Below are positions 21,304 through 30,900 of a stretch of 64,000 bases of DNA, in pieces. Below the pieces are notes generated by a model. That model had not been told where the DNA came from. It did no database searches and saw nothing but the letters and a program-made list of their open reading frames with translations. The translations under genes and the position numbers were made by a program. Position 1 is the first letter of the stretch; every line of letters begins with the position of its first letter. Source of the DNA: Acinetobacter lwoffii (GTDB lineage Bacteria; Pseudomonadota; Gammaproteobacteria; Pseudomonadales; Moraxellaceae); assembly GCF_029024105.1 (NCBI RefSeq), contig NZ_CP118963.1, positions 1,302,001 through 1,366,000 on the forward strand, given 5' to 3'.

Positions 21304-24078
21304 ATGGCTCAAGAATCCAAATTACTCATCACAGTTGATTCCAGAAAAGCAAAAACTGAACTGGATTCGGTTGATAAGTCACTTAAGAATGTTGAAACGC
21401 AGGGGGATAAGACAGCCAAGAAATCAAAAGACCTTGGTGTGGCCTTTAAACAGGCTGGAGATTCAGCTAAATCAGCTAAAGATGGAGTCTCTAGTTTCGA
21501 TGGGTCGCTTGGCGGTCTTACTAAAACTCTAGGATCAAGCAGTGCATTGCTTTCAGGTGCGGCTATTGGTATTGCTTCTATTGCAGGTGCAGCAGTAGGT
21601 TCGCTTGGCGCTTTAACTGGAATGGCATTAGCATATTCCAATAATGCAAAAGAGATTCAAAACCTTGCCACTGTAGCTGATATGGGGGTAGTAGAATTTC
21701 AGCGCATGGCTGTAGCTGCTCAACAGGTTGGTATAACACAAGAGCAACTATCAGACCAAATCAAAGATTTTAATGAAAAGCTTGGGGAGTTTGTTTTAAC
21801 TGGTAAGGGTGAAGCTACAGACGCATTCGAACTGCTACAAAAGCATTCCAAAATGTCAGGCGAAGAAATTAAAAAGTTTGCCCTTGAAATGCAAAAGGCA
21901 TCCGGTGGCGATGCCATGCAGATGTATGTAAATAAGCTTGAAGAGGCAGGTGTTTCACAAGAGCAAATGTCATTTTTGACTGAGAATATGGCAAATGACT
22001 TCACTAAACTTTTGCCAATATTTGCTGACAATGGTGCTGCAATTGAAGAATGGGGCAATGCTGCTGAGCGCGCTGGCTTTATTATCACGGAACAGGGTAT
22101 TGAGACGGCTATTGATTTTTCAGCCCAAGCGCGGCTGCTAGAGCTTCAATTAAAGGGCATGAGCAACACCATGCTTGCTGCTGTTGTTCCCGCCCTAGTT
22201 GATATCGCTGATGCCTTCTTTCAGGATTCGGAGCAAGGCAGCACCTTCGCCCAAGTTGGAGATACTCTGGCTGTAACCCTAAAAGTATTGGCCTCTACCG
22301 CTATTGTGGTAGGCAATGCCTTCTATTTGGTTGGTGATGCCATTGGGGCTGGTGCGGCGGCTATGATGCGCTTCCTTAGTGGTGATTTTGCTGGTGCAGC
22401 GCAAATTGTTAAGGATAACTATACCAATGCTGTTGATTCGGTTGCCAACTCAATGGAAAAAATCGACAAGATTTTTACTGGAAAAACAGCTAACAATGTA
22501 AAAAACCTGAAAGTTCCACCTCCAAAAGACACCCCTAGAAAAGGCATCACCACTGGCCTTGATGACTTTACAGCAGGTGAAAAGGAAAAAACCAAGAAGG
22601 CCAAATCAGAAGGCGACAAGCGAAAACGTGAAGCTGAGCGTTTAGCTAAAGAAATCGCTCGAATTGAATATGAATATGCTACTGCCGATCAGCAGCGACG
22701 AATGAAGCTGAATGATGAAATCGAGTATCTTCAGGAAAAAGGCATGTCTAAATATATAGATGATGCCCAAGACCGATACAATCAGGAAGAAAAACTGATT
22801 CAGATGAAGTTCGAATTTGAATTGGCTGAACACCTGATGACTGAAGAGCAGAAGCTTCGGTTCTCGATGAATATTAGAGAACAGGAAATCAAGGCAGATC
22901 ATGACTTAACAAAGGAGCAAAAAGCCCTTAAGAAAAGCTCGCTGGATGAGCAGTTTAAGCAGGAATTGGAACTGATTAAGCTCACCCAGGAGCAGCGAAT
23001 CTTTGCAGCCAATGAATTCCAATATGCTGAAATAGACAGGATTAAAAAGCGCTATGAACTAGAGCGCAGAGAAATTGATCGAAATCGAAAACTATCAAGC
23101 GATGAGCGCCATGAGCTAATGGTTGCCTCTTATATGCGTGAAGGCCAAGACACTGCTTATGCCCAGCAAGGAGCAGCTCAAAACTTCTTGGGTGCTATTG
23201 GAGTGGACTACAGTGCAGAAGCAGCACTTCAAAATCGAATGAATGCAATCATTGAGTATCGGGAGTGGTTCACCATGTCCGAGGCTCAATTTACGGCTGA
23301 AACACTTGCTGCACAGTCGCAGTTTGAAAGGGATAAGCAGGATTTAGCTTTATCATCTTTAAATGTGCTTCTATCAGCAACATCCTCAACATGGTCAAAT
23401 ATGACTCAACTCGTTAAGGATGGCGCAGGTGAGCAATCAGGTGCTTATAAGGCTATGTTTGCTATGCAGCAAGCCTTTGCGATGACTTCTGCAACTGTAA
23501 GTGCTTTTCTGGCCTACAACCAAGTATTGGCAAGTCCATGGAATACAGACCTGATTAGCAAGTCTACAGCAGCAAATATTGTGCTTGGCATGGGTATGGC
23601 AGGCGTTGGGGCTATTGCAGCCCAAACCATTGCAGGCTTTGCTGAAGGAGGGTTCACTGGTTATGGCGGTAAATATGAACCGGCAGGTATCGTTCATAAG
23701 TGGGAAGGTGTTCTTACTAAAGAAGAGATGATGGCCATTGGTGGTCCACAAGGTTTCGAAGGGCTAAGAAAATCTATTAAAGATGGTAGTTATGCGAATG
23801 GTGGTATAGCAGGTATTAATGCTGCTAGAGATACCCATCGTATTGGTATGGGCACTGTGAATGCGATTAATTCGGGTAGCTCTGGTGGAAAAGCTGTCAT
23901 TCAACCTAAAGTGGTTATCAATAATTACTCTTCTGAGAAAGTTGAAACTTCGACAAATCAGGATGGTGAATTAATGGTCACTATTGGTAAGATGGTTAAT
24001 TCTATGGTTGATCAAAAAGTCGACCAAAGATTTTTGAAAGCTAGGCGACAAGGTGGGGAGCTTTATGGGATTAAATAA
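21304..24078 (+). CDS. Tape measure protein (gpH-like)
   Basis: 924 residues, the second longest ORF of the phage. The N-terminal helix with ITVDSRKAKTELDSVDKSLKNVE is a common tape measure start. Hydrophobic segments lie around 78-112 (SSALLSGAAIGIASIAGAAVGSLGALTGMALAY) and about 310-365. A long charged coiled coil spans about 430-620. A second hydrophobic, Ala-rich stretch is near 715-780, followed by GYGGKYEPAGIVHKWEGVLTKEEM, a segment common to lambda-like tape measures. The protein sets tail length and is ejected into the host envelope. In lambda order it should follow GT directly, but here 3.4 kb intervene. Confidence 0.9.
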   Translation: MAQESKLLITVDSRKAKTELDSVDKSLKNVETQGDKTAKKSKDLGVAFKQAGDSAKSAKDGVSSFDGSLGGLTKTLGSSSALLSGAAIGIASIAGAAVGSLGALTGMALAYSNNAKEIQNLATVADMGVVEFQRMAVAAQQVGITQEQLSDQIKDFNEKLGEFVLTGKGEATDAFELLQKHSKMSGEEIKKFALEMQKASGGDAMQMYVNKLEEAGVSQEQMSFLTENMANDFTKLLPIFADNGAAIEEWGNAAERAGFIITEQGIETAIDFSAQARLLELQLKGMSNTMLAAVVPALVDIADAFFQDSEQGSTFAQVGDTLAVTLKVLASTAIVVGNAFYLVGDAIGAGAAAMMRFLSGDFAGAAQIVKDNYTNAVDSVANSMEKIDKIFTGKTANNVKNLKVPPPKDTPRKGITTGLDDFTAGEKEKTKKAKSEGDKRKREAERLAKEIARIEYEYATADQQRRMKLNDEIEYLQEKGMSKYIDDAQDRYNQEEKLIQMKFEFELAEHLMTEEQKLRFSMNIREQEIKADHDLTKEQKALKKSSLDEQFKQELELIKLTQEQRIFAANEFQYAEIDRIKKRYELERREIDRNRKLSSDERHELMVASYMREGQDTAYAQQGAAQNFLGAIGVDYSAEAALQNRMNAIIEYREWFTMSEAQFTAETLAAQSQFERDKQDLALSSLNVLLSATSSTWSNMTQLVKDGAGEQSGAYKAMFAMQQAFAMTSATVSAFLAYNQVLASPWNTDLISKSTAANIVLGMGMAGVGAIAAQTIAGFAEGGFTGYGGKYEPAGIVHKWEGVLTKEEMMAIGGPQGFEGLRKSIKDGSYANGGIAGINAARDTHRIGMGTVNAINSGSSGGKAVIQPKVVINNYSSEKVETSTNQDGELMVTIGKMVNSMVDQKVDQRFLKARRQGGELYGIK

Positions 24079-24094
24079 GCGGGAAGTAAAAAGC

Positions 24095-24316
24095 ATGCAA
24101 AAGAAAGTGACATTTAAAAGCAAAGATGGGGTGGCTAAGGAGTTTATTGCAAGCATTACCGAGATTGATGCAACCCCGATAGAAGCCACAACAAGTCAAT
24201 ATCTTTATGCGGTAAAAAGTGTGGAGATTAATAATCAAACAGTAGGGCTGGATATGGATGATGGTTTCACAGACCCGATCTCCGGTCAGTATTTCATTGC
24301 ACCTGATTTAAATTAA
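24095..24316 (+). CDS. Small tail-region hypothetical protein
   Basis: 73 residues from ATG 24,095 (GGGAAG 13 nt upstream). ATG 24,065, overlapping the tape measure end, is an alternative. Beta-rich sequence MQKKVTFKSKDGVAKEFIASITEIDATPIEATTSQYLYAVKSVEI. Position between tape measure and gpM suggests a tail-tip accessory protein. Family unknown. Confidence 0.55.
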   Translation: MQKKVTFKSKDGVAKEFIASITEIDATPIEATTSQYLYAVKSVEINNQTVGLDMDDGFTDPISGQYFIAPDLN

Positions 24317-24333
24317 AAAAATAGATTAAACAA

Positions 24334-24356
24334 AACCTCCTTCGGGAGGTTTTTTC
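24334..24356 (+). terminator. Terminator before gpM-like gene
   Basis: ACCTCC/GGAGGT with TTCG loop followed by TTTTTC, ending 14 nt before the next ATG. Confidence 0.85.
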
Positions 24357-24369
24357 TTGGACGCAATTT

Positions 24370-24714
24370 ATGAGCAACGAAAAATTTACTTTCCCATGCG
24401 ATCTAGAAGGCAGCTCGGATACTCAAAACTTCAATGTGTTATCTAGCAGATTCGGTGATGGGTATGAGCAAAGCATCTCGGTTGGCATCAACAACCGAAA
24501 AGGCGAATGGGCCTATCAAAGAACTGGCTACAAGGATGAGATTATCGCAATTAAAGCCTTCTTTGATCGCCACAAGGGTGCTGACTCATTTTTATGGGAT
24601 TCTCCTTTGGATGGCGAGGTGAGAGTTAAGACCAGCACTTCATACCAAGCAAGACAGGTGGGTGGCATGGTCTGGTCAATCTCGACTACATTCACCCAAG
24701 ACTTTAAACCTTAA
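24370..24714 (+). CDS. Minor tail protein gpM-like
   Basis: 114 residues, the usual size of gpM (about 110). The sequence RFGDGYEQSISVGINNRKGEWAYQRTGYKDEIIAIKAFFDRHKGADSFLWDSPLDGEVRVKTS is typical of phage_min_tail proteins (RFGDGYEQ and FLWxxP motifs). It forms part of the distal tail tip that initiates tube assembly. Between tape measure and gpL as in lambda, but with a fibre-like gene inserted after it. Confidence 0.88.
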   Translation: MSNEKFTFPCDLEGSSDTQNFNVLSSRFGDGYEQSISVGINNRKGEWAYQRTGYKDEIIAIKAFFDRHKGADSFLWDSPLDGEVRVKTSTSYQARQVGGMVWSISTTFTQDFKP

Positions 24715-24730
24715 CTTCAATCAATTTTAT

Positions 24731-24752
24731 GCCCTCAATCGAGGGCTTTTTT
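24731..24752 (+). terminator. Terminator before the fibre-like gene
   Basis: Perfect GCCCTC/GAGGGC stem, AATC loop, then TTTTTTGTG. It ends 14 nt before the ATG. Confidence 0.85.
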
Positions 24753-24765
24753 GTGGGCGTAAATT

Positions 24766-25746
24766 ATGGCTAAGCAAACAATCAATCAAGGCACAGCACC
24801 TACAGGTGCAGGTGGTGACACGTTCCGCTCGGGTTCGGAAAAACTACAGGCGAATGATGATGAGCTTTATGCTCAGTTGGGCGCGACTACTCAAGGAGTG
24901 TTGCCTGCTGCACTTCCAGTCAATAAGGGTGGGACGGGTGCTACGACAGCAGCAGCAGCAAGAAGTAATTTAGGTTTGGGTGCTATAGCCACCTCAAACA
25001 TGAATGTATCGAAAGGAGAAGGTACAGGGTTGGATTTAGACACCCTAACTGAAAATCAATTTGTTATGTCTAAAGGAATAACTTCCTCAGTTCGTCCTTT
25101 GCCCGAAGCCGGTTTGGCGTGGGGTTATGTATTAAGTGTTTCGTCAGGCGGTAGTACGAGCGCAGATCGCGTACTTCAAATAATTGGTCATGACACAAGT
25201 AAAGATTTGTATTTTAGAAAAGGTCAATACACCACATCAAGTGTTTTGCCGTGGTACAAATTCTTGCACTCAGGGAATACCACCTCGGATAGTAATGGTT
25301 TTGTGAAAAATGCCTCACCTATCGTTCAACTTTTCGCTGATAAAATTAAACTCAACGATGAAGCGCAACAGCAGAATATTGAGTTTGAAAAGTTAGGTGT
25401 GGGTGATTATTTAATCAAAGGCTCATCAGGTTTCGCGCAAGAGGGTTGGTATATTGAAACTCCAAAAGACGCAAACGGTAATGTGTTAGTCGCAGTGGTC
25501 TATGAGCAACTTGAAAATGGCGACATTACTGTTAAGACGTATGACTACATGCTCAATAAGAAAGGGCGAATTGTAGCTGACACTGAAACGCCTGTAGACA
25601 TCCCTGAAACACGTTGGATTGACTTGCGACTGCAAGAGTTGCCACCAGTTGAGTATGAGATGTCGACGTCAAAAACACCCGCAGATTTTCAGCCGACTGG
25701 CATTGCTCAAGCAGTTTCGGAGATGATGAATGGCACTGAACAGTGA
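24766..25746 (+). CDS. Tail fibre / knob-domain protein
   Basis: 326 residues. The stretch LPVNKGGTGATTAAAARSNLGLG (about 51-73) is a fibre motif repeated in many phage side fibres. Residues of about 75-175 (GLDLDTLTENQFVMSKGITSSVRPLPEAGLAWGYVLSVSSGG...LPWYKFLHSGNTT) resemble a pyocin knob domain used for receptor binding. The last ~110 residues end in a short tail-protein domain (DGNVLVAVVYEQ...IPETRWIDLRLQELPPVEYE). It is a likely host-recognition protein. Its place between M and L is unusual, since side fibres usually follow J. The end overlaps gpL by 17 bp. Confidence 0.75.
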   Translation: MAKQTINQGTAPTGAGGDTFRSGSEKLQANDDELYAQLGATTQGVLPAALPVNKGGTGATTAAAARSNLGLGAIATSNMNVSKGEGTGLDLDTLTENQFVMSKGITSSVRPLPEAGLAWGYVLSVSSGGSTSADRVLQIIGHDTSKDLYFRKGQYTTSSVLPWYKFLHSGNTTSDSNGFVKNASPIVQLFADKIKLNDEAQQQNIEFEKLGVGDYLIKGSSGFAQEGWYIETPKDANGNVLVAVVYEQLENGDITVKTYDYMLNKKGRIVADTETPVDIPETRWIDLRLQELPPVEYEMSTSKTPADFQPTGIAQAVSEMMNGTEQ

Positions 25747-26524
25747 TTTTCAAAAACTCTATGTAGATGGCCTAATTACCCTGTTTGAACTCGATGCTCG
25801 TACTTTAGGTGCGGGCATTTTACGTTTTCACGGCCATATTTCTTATGAGGACTGGGAGCGCATTTACAGCTATATCGGCTCAAGTTCATTGCTTGGTGAT
25901 GAGGCTCAATTAATTGGTGAAGTGTTTGAAAGCGCCGAATCAAAAACATGGTATCGCAACATCATCTGGCAGGGCCAGACATTCGAGCCAATGGCGCTTG
26001 AAGTGTCAGGTCTTGAGATGCGTTCAGACGGTAAAGCATCTGCACCAACATTCAGCATGGCGAATAATATTAGTGGCATTCAAAACGCAGTTTCTGCTCT
26101 TTGCTTGCAGTTTAGTGATTTTGCAGGCGCAAAGCTTAAAGTCATTACCACACTTGCCAAGTATCTTGATGCTGAAAACTTTAGTGCGGGCAATGCATCC
26201 GCTTCAAATGAAGCTAAGGAGCAGCTTTGGTACATTGAGCAAAAGACTTCCGAAAACGCCAATGCTGTAACATTTGAACTTTCAAACCCGATTGATTTCG
26301 AAGGCTTGAAGATACCAGTTCGGCAGATTTCCAATTACTGCGCATGGGAATATCGCAGTGAACAATGCGGCTATACAGGCGCAGCTATGTTTACGGACAG
26401 AGATGAACCTACTGATAACCCCGCTCTGGATAAATGCTCAAAGAGAACTAGGGGTTGTGAGTGCCATTTCGGCAAAGGCAATGTCCTGCGCATTGGTGCT
26501 TTTCCTGCCAGTTCATTATTTTAG
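25730..26524 (+). CDS. Minor tail protein gpL-like with Fe-S cysteine set
   Basis: 264 residues. The N-terminal domain (about 1-185) has LYVDGLITLFELDARTLGAGILRFHGH, typical of phage_tail_L. The C-terminal part holds four cysteines C204, C213, C236 and C243 in CX8C...CX6C spacing, plus C245. Lambda gpL is known to bind an iron-sulfur cluster through C-terminal cysteines, so metal binding is likely here too. It acts in the distal tail complex with M and J. ATG 25,730 overlaps the fibre gene. Confidence 0.88.
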   Translation: MALNSDFQKLYVDGLITLFELDARTLGAGILRFHGHISYEDWERIYSYIGSSSLLGDEAQLIGEVFESAESKTWYRNIIWQGQTFEPMALEVSGLEMRSDGKASAPTFSMANNISGIQNAVSALCLQFSDFAGAKLKVITTLAKYLDAENFSAGNASASNEAKEQLWYIEQKTSENANAVTFELSNPIDFEGLKIPVRQISNYCAWEYRSEQCGYTGAAMFTDRDEPTDNPALDKCSKRTRGCECHFGKGNVLRIGAFPASSLF

Positions 26525-26531
26525 GTGGTGT

Positions 26532-27281
26532 ATGAAACTAACCACAAAACTTAAAAAAGCAATTCAGGCACATGCTGCTGAAGTTTACCCAGATGAATGC
26601 TGCGGTGTGATTGTAGATAAAAATTACATCCCGTGCCGCAATATTTCAGACAATAAAGATCAGTTTGAAATTCATCACGAGGATTTAGCCAGAGCTGAAG
26701 ATCTGGGCGAGATTCAAGCCTATGTGCATTCACACCCCAATGCTTCTGCACGCGCATCTGAAATTGATTTAATTCAAATTGAGCTGCATGAAAAGCCATG
26801 GGTCATCTGTGCTTATCCTGATATTGAATTTCAGGTCTATGATCCATGCGGCTACAAAGCGCCTTTAGTCGGCCGCAACTACATTCACGGCATTCAAGAC
26901 TGCTTTGCCATTGTTCGTGATTTCTACAAACGCGAGTTGGATATTTATATTCCAGACTATGAGCGTCAAGACTTGTGGTGGGAGTCTAAGGACAGCCCAT
27001 CTCTCTATCTGGATAATTTCCAAAAGGAGGGCTTTATTGAGGTAGATCAGCCGCAGTATGGTGATGTCTTGTTGTGTCGAGTCGGACGCACTGAGCATGT
27101 GAATCATGCGCTGATCTGGTTGGGTGATAATGGCATGCTGAAATCCGAAAAAACAGAGCCTTGCATTGGTTCGGCTTTGATTCTACATCACCCGTATGGC
27201 CGTAAATCTGTGCGTGAAATCTTTGGTCCACAGTGGCAAGAACGAGTAGCAAAGGTGGTTCGATATGCTCAAAACAATTAA
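26532..27281 (+). CDS. Tail assembly protein gpK-like (JAMM peptidase plus NlpC/P60)
   Basis: 249 residues from ATG 26,532. An open frame continues upstream inside gpL but has no initiation signal. The N-terminal JAMM domain has E22 and H66-S-H68 followed ten residues later by D79, an intact zinc-peptidase signature. The C-terminal NlpC/P60 domain has C124 (GIQDCFAIV), QPQYGDVLLCRVG and H192 (VNHALIWLG), giving a plausible Cys/His pair. Lambda gpK has this two-domain form and is needed for tail tip assembly, possibly with a cell-wall hydrolase role at infection. The gpI gene overlaps its end. Confidence 0.92.
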   Translation: MKLTTKLKKAIQAHAAEVYPDECCGVIVDKNYIPCRNISDNKDQFEIHHEDLARAEDLGEIQAYVHSHPNASARASEIDLIQIELHEKPWVICAYPDIEFQVYDPCGYKAPLVGRNYIHGIQDCFAIVRDFYKRELDIYIPDYERQDLWWESKDSPSLYLDNFQKEGFIEVDQPQYGDVLLCRVGRTEHVNHALIWLGDNGMLKSEKTEPCIGSALILHHPYGRKSVREIFGPQWQERVAKVVRYAQNN

Positions 27282-27852
27282 GTTGTACGGCATTCTAGCC
27301 AAGCGTTTCGGTAAAGAATTTCGGCTCGATGTGGAAAATACCCGTGAAGCGATGAGAGCTTTATCAGTTCAGGTGCCGGGCTTTGAGTACTTCATGCTGC
27401 ATGCGCATGAACAAGGTTTAGAGTTTGCGGTTTTTCAGGATAAGCAAAATATCTCTGAAACCGAACTCGACATGAGCACCAGTGCTAAAGTGATTAAGGT
27501 TGTTCCGAAAGTAAAAGGTGCGGGTGGTGTGGTTCAAACCATTGTTGGTGCTGTATTGGTTGTAGCGGGTATTGTTGTTGGTGCAACACTTGGCTGGACA
27601 GGTGTGGCGGGTGCAGCTGCAGTTGGCTTAATTGGTGCTGGTGCCGGCATGATGGTCGGTGGTATTGCAATGATGCTAATGCCTAAGATTGAAAACCAAG
27701 ACCAAAACCAAGACGGAAACAAGGCCAATAAAGGCTTTGGTGGTGCGGTTACAACCATTGCACAAGGCAATCCAGTGCCAGTGCTTTATGGTCAGCGCGA
27801 AGTTGGTGGATTTATCGCAAGTGCCGGACAGTATCCCGAAGACTTGATGTAA
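27265..27852 (+). CDS. Tail assembly protein gpI-like
   Basis: 195 residues, overlapping gpK by 17 bp. The first ~80 residues (MLKTIKLYGILAKRFGKEFRLDVENTREAMRALSVQVPGFE) have the ubiquitin-like fold seen in lambda gpI. The middle (about 88-140) is Gly/Ala-rich and hydrophobic, with one or two membrane-like helices. The C-terminus ends with TIAQGNPVPVLYGQREVGGFIASAG, another conserved segment. It helps tail tip formation, and in lambda it is removed before the virion is complete. Confidence 0.9.
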   Translation: MLKTIKLYGILAKRFGKEFRLDVENTREAMRALSVQVPGFEYFMLHAHEQGLEFAVFQDKQNISETELDMSTSAKVIKVVPKVKGAGGVVQTIVGAVLVVAGIVVGATLGWTGVAGAAAVGLIGAGAGMMVGGIAMMLMPKIENQDQNQDGNKANKGFGGAVTTIAQGNPVPVLYGQREVGGFIASAGQYPEDLM

Positions 27853-27867
27853 ATAACAGGAATATAC

Positions 27868-27890
27868 AGGCGCATACAGCGCCTTTTTTA
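27868..27890 (+). terminator. Terminator before the gpJ gene
   Basis: Perfect AGGCGC/GCGCCT stem with ATACA loop, followed by TTTTTTATTG. It ends 17 nt before the gpJ ATG. Confidence 0.85.
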
Positions 27891-27906
27891 TTGTCTGAGG
27901 ATAAGT

Positions 27907-30900
27907 ATGAATGCAGTAATTAAAGGCGCAAAAGCAGGTGAGGGTAAGGCAAGAAAAGCGGTCATTGCACCTGACTCAGCTCAGTCGAAAACCTATATAA
28001 AAATTCTATATGGCTTGTCTGAGGGAGAAGTGGAAGGTTTAGCCAACGGCTTGCAGTCAGTTTATCTGGAAGAAACACCGCTACAGAATCCGGCTGGTGG
28101 TTGGAACTTTGAGGATGTTCAGGCTGACTTTCGCCACGGTACCAATGATCAGGCTCACATCGAAGGCTTTCCGGATATCTCATCTGAAACTGCAATCAAT
28201 GTTGAATTAAAGTCTGATACGCCTTGGGTTCGCTCACTTACCAATACTGATCTGGATGCAATCCGTTTGCGCTTTAAGTGGGGGCCATTGCGTCAGCAGA
28301 ATGCTGATAATGGCGATGTAAAAGGCATCGTCATTCAGTATGCGATTGATCTACAAACTGATGGTGGCACATGGACTGAAGTTCTAAATACTCAAATCGC
28401 TGATAAAACTTCGGCAAATTATGAGCGTTCACATCGAATTGATTTACCAAAGGCAGATACAGGCTGGACAGTTCGTGTGCGTCGAATCACACCTAACTCA
28501 ACATCTGAATACATCAGTGACAAGATGTATGTGGATGCATTGACTGAGGTAATCGATCTAAAACTCAGTTATCCGAATACCGCTTTGCTTGGCCTTCAAT
28601 ATGATGCCGAAACCTTTTCTAATGTGGCAAAAGTCGCGGTTGATTTAAAAGGTATCAAGCTTCAGGTTCCATCAAATTATGATCCGGTTGCACGCACTTA
28701 TGCCGGGATGTGGGACGGCACTTTTAAGCGCGCCTATACCAATAATCCAGCCTGGATCTATTACGATATCTGCACCGCAAAACGCTATGCTCTGGGTGAT
28801 CGATTAACGTCTACAATGTTGGATAAATGGTCTTTATATCGCCTTGCACAGTATTGCGACCAGATGGTGGATGATGGCAAAGGCGGAAAAGAGCCACGTT
28901 TTACCTGCAACGTCTATCTACAATCCACAGAAGATGCTTATACCATTTTGAGCAAGTTGGCAGGTGTATTCCGTGCAATCTCTTATTGGGATGGCAATTC
29001 AATTGTCTGTGATGCTGATATTCCGCAAGATACATACTTCACTTATACCCGCGCCAATGTCATTGATGGGAATTTTGAGTATGTTGGTAGTAGAGCAAAA
29101 GACCGTCACACTGTAGCGAAAGTAGCTTGGGATAATCCTGCAAATCACTACAAGACCGAATATGTTTATGTGCGTGATGAGAAAGCAATCGCCAGTCCGC
29201 TTGGTGTGCGTATCGTTGAGATTGATGCATGGGGTTGTACGAGTGAGGGGCAAGCGCAACGTGCAGGTCTTTGGGCGTTAAAGTCTGAGCAACTGGAAAC
29301 TCGCACTGTATCTTTTAAAGTCGGTCTTGATGGTTATATCCCACAACCAGGTAAAGTGATTGAAATCGCAGACGAGCTTTTTGCAGGCCGTGCCAATGGT
29401 GGTCGTATTTCTGCTGTGAGTGCCGACCGTAAAATTATCACTTTAGATCGTGACGATGTGGTGTGCCGTGCGGGTGATCGACTGGTTGTAAACGGTGAAA
29501 ACGGAAAAGCACAAGCTCGAATCGTATCGTCCGTAAGTGGTCGCAATATCACAGTTACAGTGGCGTTTGACTCTGTTGCAGCGGAAAATGTCTGGGTCGT
29601 TGATGCGCAAGATTTGAAAACCATGAAGTTTCGCGTCATGAGTATTACTCAAGACGACAAGCATCAGTTTTCAATCACTGGCTTGCAATATGAATCAGCC
29701 AAATATAATGCAATCGATTTCGGTGCTTTTATTGATGAGCGTCCAATTTCCATCATTAATCCAACAATTCAGGCACCCGTAGAGTCTGTATCAATCACTT
29801 CTGAAACTATGGTGCAGCAAGGCTTATCCATTGAAACTATGGCTATCTCATGGCCTCAAGCTCAAGGCGCAACCAAGTATCAGGTGGAATGGCGCAAGGA
29901 TGATGGCACCTGGATTAAGTTGCCGATTACGGGTAGCAATTCTATTGAAGTGCAGGGCATTTATGCGGGTAATTACGAAGCGCGTGTGACAGCAATTTCA
30001 GCCTTTGATATTGCTTCCTTGCCAACGTATTCCATACTGACTGCACTGACTGGAAAACAAGGCTTGCCGCCTGCTTTAGCCAACATTGCAGCGACAGGCA
30101 TCTTGTTTGGTTATCGCTTAGATTGGAATTTTCCTGCGGTTGGTGCGCTTGATACTGCTTATACGGAAATTGAAATTTCAAGCACAGCAAATGGTGCTAA
30201 TGCAGCAACGCTTGGCTTATTTGCTTATCCAACAACTGTGCATGAAATTCAAGGCATGCAGCCGAATTTAACCCGCTGGTTCCGTGGTCGTTTGATTGAC
30301 CGGATCGGAAACATTGGTCCATGGTCTGCACGTGTTAGTGCTACAACATCTGCGGATGCGTCAGCTGTACTCGATATTTTATCGAGGAAAATTACTGAGA
30401 CTCAACTTCATCAAGACTTGCAAACCAAGATTGATAAGATCGACACGATTGCAGGCCTTGATGGTGATATTGGCAATTTAATCGATAATATTACTGCGGT
30501 ACAAACTCAGGCAGATCAGCTAAATACTGCATTAAATCAGGAAACCCGTCAACGCATCTCGGCAGTGCAGGATCTGGATGATGGTTTAACGCAAGAGATT
30601 GAGGATCGCCAGACTGGTGATACTGCTAACCTGAACGCTTTGAATAACTACAAGAGCAGCAATGATCAGGCACTTGCAAATGTTCAGCAACAGGTAAACA
30701 CAGCGGTAACCGCGACATCTGCAAATACACAAGCGGTTCAGGCGCTGGATAGCCGTGTAACTACAGCAGAGGGCAATGCAAATACTGCAAAAACCAATGC
30801 AGCTACCGCATTAACCAAGGCTGAAACCGCAACGACTCAGGCTGGATCAGCAGCAAGTCTAGCCAGTCAGGCCAGTGCAATTGCAAATCAGGCAGCCGAT

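Noticed and set aside
26358..26531. N-terminal extension of the gpK-like gene
   Set aside because: The extension lies within gpL in another frame and has no start signal. The JAMM domain begins normally from ATG 26,532.
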